Below are positions 63,402-64,000 of a stretch of DNA of 64,000 nt, piece after piece; the first letter of the stretch is position 1; each line of letters begins with the position of its first letter. This DNA is from Daejeonella rubra (GTDB lineage: Bacteria; Bacteroidota; Bacteroidia; Sphingobacteriales; Sphingobacteriaceae): contig NZ_FNHH01000009.1 in assembly GCF_900103545.1 (NCBI RefSeq), positions 62,001 to 126,000 on the forward strand. Direction: 5' to 3'. Both the position numbers and the translations under genes were made by a program. The notes beneath the pieces are model-generated. The model made no database searches, was not told the origin of the DNA, and saw only the letters and a program-made list of their open reading frames with translations.

Positions 63402-64000
63402 ATGAAGAAACTACTAATAACAATTGCTTTACTTACAGGATTTTTGGCAAATGCCCAGGATGTAGATCGTTCTAAATTGCTTAGAGATATAGAAACGTTA
63501 TCATCAGATAAGTATGCTGGTAGAAAAACAGGAACAGACGGAAATAATGCAGCAGCGGAATATATTTCTGGAAGATTTAAGGAGACTGGCCTTAGGTCAT
63601 TTCAGGACAAGTTCAGACATCCATTTAGTTTTAAAAACAGGAAGTCAGAGCCTATAAACGGAACCAATCTAATTGGGTTTGTAAAAGGTAAAACAGATGA
63701 TGTGATCGTAATTTCAGCACATTATGACCATGTGGGAGTAAATAATTCACAGATATATAATGGAGCCGATGATAATGCATCAGGAGTTTCTGTATTATTA
63801 GGAATTGCTGAATATTTCAAAGACCACAAACCCCGGAATACGCTCCTGTTCATCGCTTTTGATGCAGAAGAAATGGGTCTGCAAGGGGCTTATGCTTTTA
63901 TAAAAGAACCTTTACCGTCCAGAAACTCCATTATACTGAATGTTAATATGGATATGGTTTCTCATAATGACAAGTCAGAACTATATGCTTCAGGTACATA
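63402..64000 (+). CDS. Secreted M28-family aminopeptidase (3' end outside window)
   Basis: About 199 codons visible, start MKKLLITIALLTGFLANAQ (signal peptide). Zinc ligands of the M28 family are seen in 'VISAHYDHVGV', 'NGADDNASGVSVLL', 'AFDAEEMGLQGAYAF' and 'NVNMDMVSHND'. The gene runs off the window edge. Periplasmic peptide trimming is expected. It starts 55 nt after smc. Confidence 0.9.
   Translation, partial: MKKLLITIALLTGFLANAQDVDRSKLLRDIETLSSDKYAGRKTGTDGNNAAAEYISGRFKETGLRSFQDKFRHPFSFKNRKSEPINGTNLIGFVKGKTDDVIVISAHYDHVGVNNSQIYNGADDNASGVSVLLGIAEYFKDHKPRNTLLFIAFDAEEMGLQGAYAFIKEPLPSRNSIILNVNMDMVSHNDKSELYASGT

Overview
The window looks like a chromosomal segment of a Bacteroidota bacterium, most likely a Sphingobacteriales (Pedobacter-like) soil or water organism. 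The evidence is the low-GC DNA, a SusC/SusD outer-membrane pair, an Oar-like TonB receptor, an S46 dipeptidyl-peptidase, type III glutamine synthetase, a SigK/RskA-like pair next to a fasciclin protein, and TAnnTTTG-like promoter elements. The species cannot be named from the sequence alone. No insertion sequence, prophage, CRISPR array or rRNA was seen.

Positions 1 to about 37,480 form one large catabolic locus, almost entirely on the minus strand, with only murQ on the plus strand. It holds SusC, SusD and a DUF5017 surface lipoprotein, two heparinase II/III-type proteins (one fused to an FG-GAP-like propeller), and two tandem alpha/beta-hydrolase esterases. It also holds a ceramidase-like hydrolase, an M14 carboxypeptidase, a DUF1080 (3-keto-disaccharide hydrolase family) protein with a Gfo/Idh/MocA lipoprotein, and three Amidohydro_2 proteins. 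Further members are an enolase-superfamily dehydratase, a DapA-type aldolase, a Rossmann epimerase-like protein, a Tat-exported DegT aminotransferase and a secreted protein with three RidA domains. Two sugar-dehydrogenase-like propellers each sit beside a small electron carrier: a cupredoxin with azurin ligand spacing, and a HiPIP-like Fe-S protein.

The main discovery is a 14-bp palindrome, idealised as CGGGTACGTACCCG with a central CpG as in LacI-family operators. It occurs seven times in intergenic DNA, before six apparent transcription units of the locus (twice before susC). At several sites a TATATTT-type -7 element directly abuts it. The locus therefore reads as one regulon, probably under a LacI-type repressor encoded elsewhere. 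Gene content suggests uptake of a uronate- or amino-sugar-containing glycan followed by an unusual, largely periplasmic oxidation, lactone hydrolysis, dehydration and aldol-cleavage route, with 3-keto-sugar chemistry. The substrate and reaction order are inference.

From 37.5 kb on the window is mostly housekeeping: fasciclin protein, ECF sigma and anti-sigma (37.9-39.9 kb); a roughly 0.7-kb gene-free stretch with an orphan minus-strand terminator that may end a small RNA; tRNA-His; a copper-type P-ATPase; rnhA; fbp; a phosphoesterase; trmN6; a VOC protein; type III glutamine synthetase; purM; S46 peptidase; TonB receptor; lpdA; an MBL hydrolase; an aldo/keto reductase; smc; and the start of an M28 peptidase cut by the window end.
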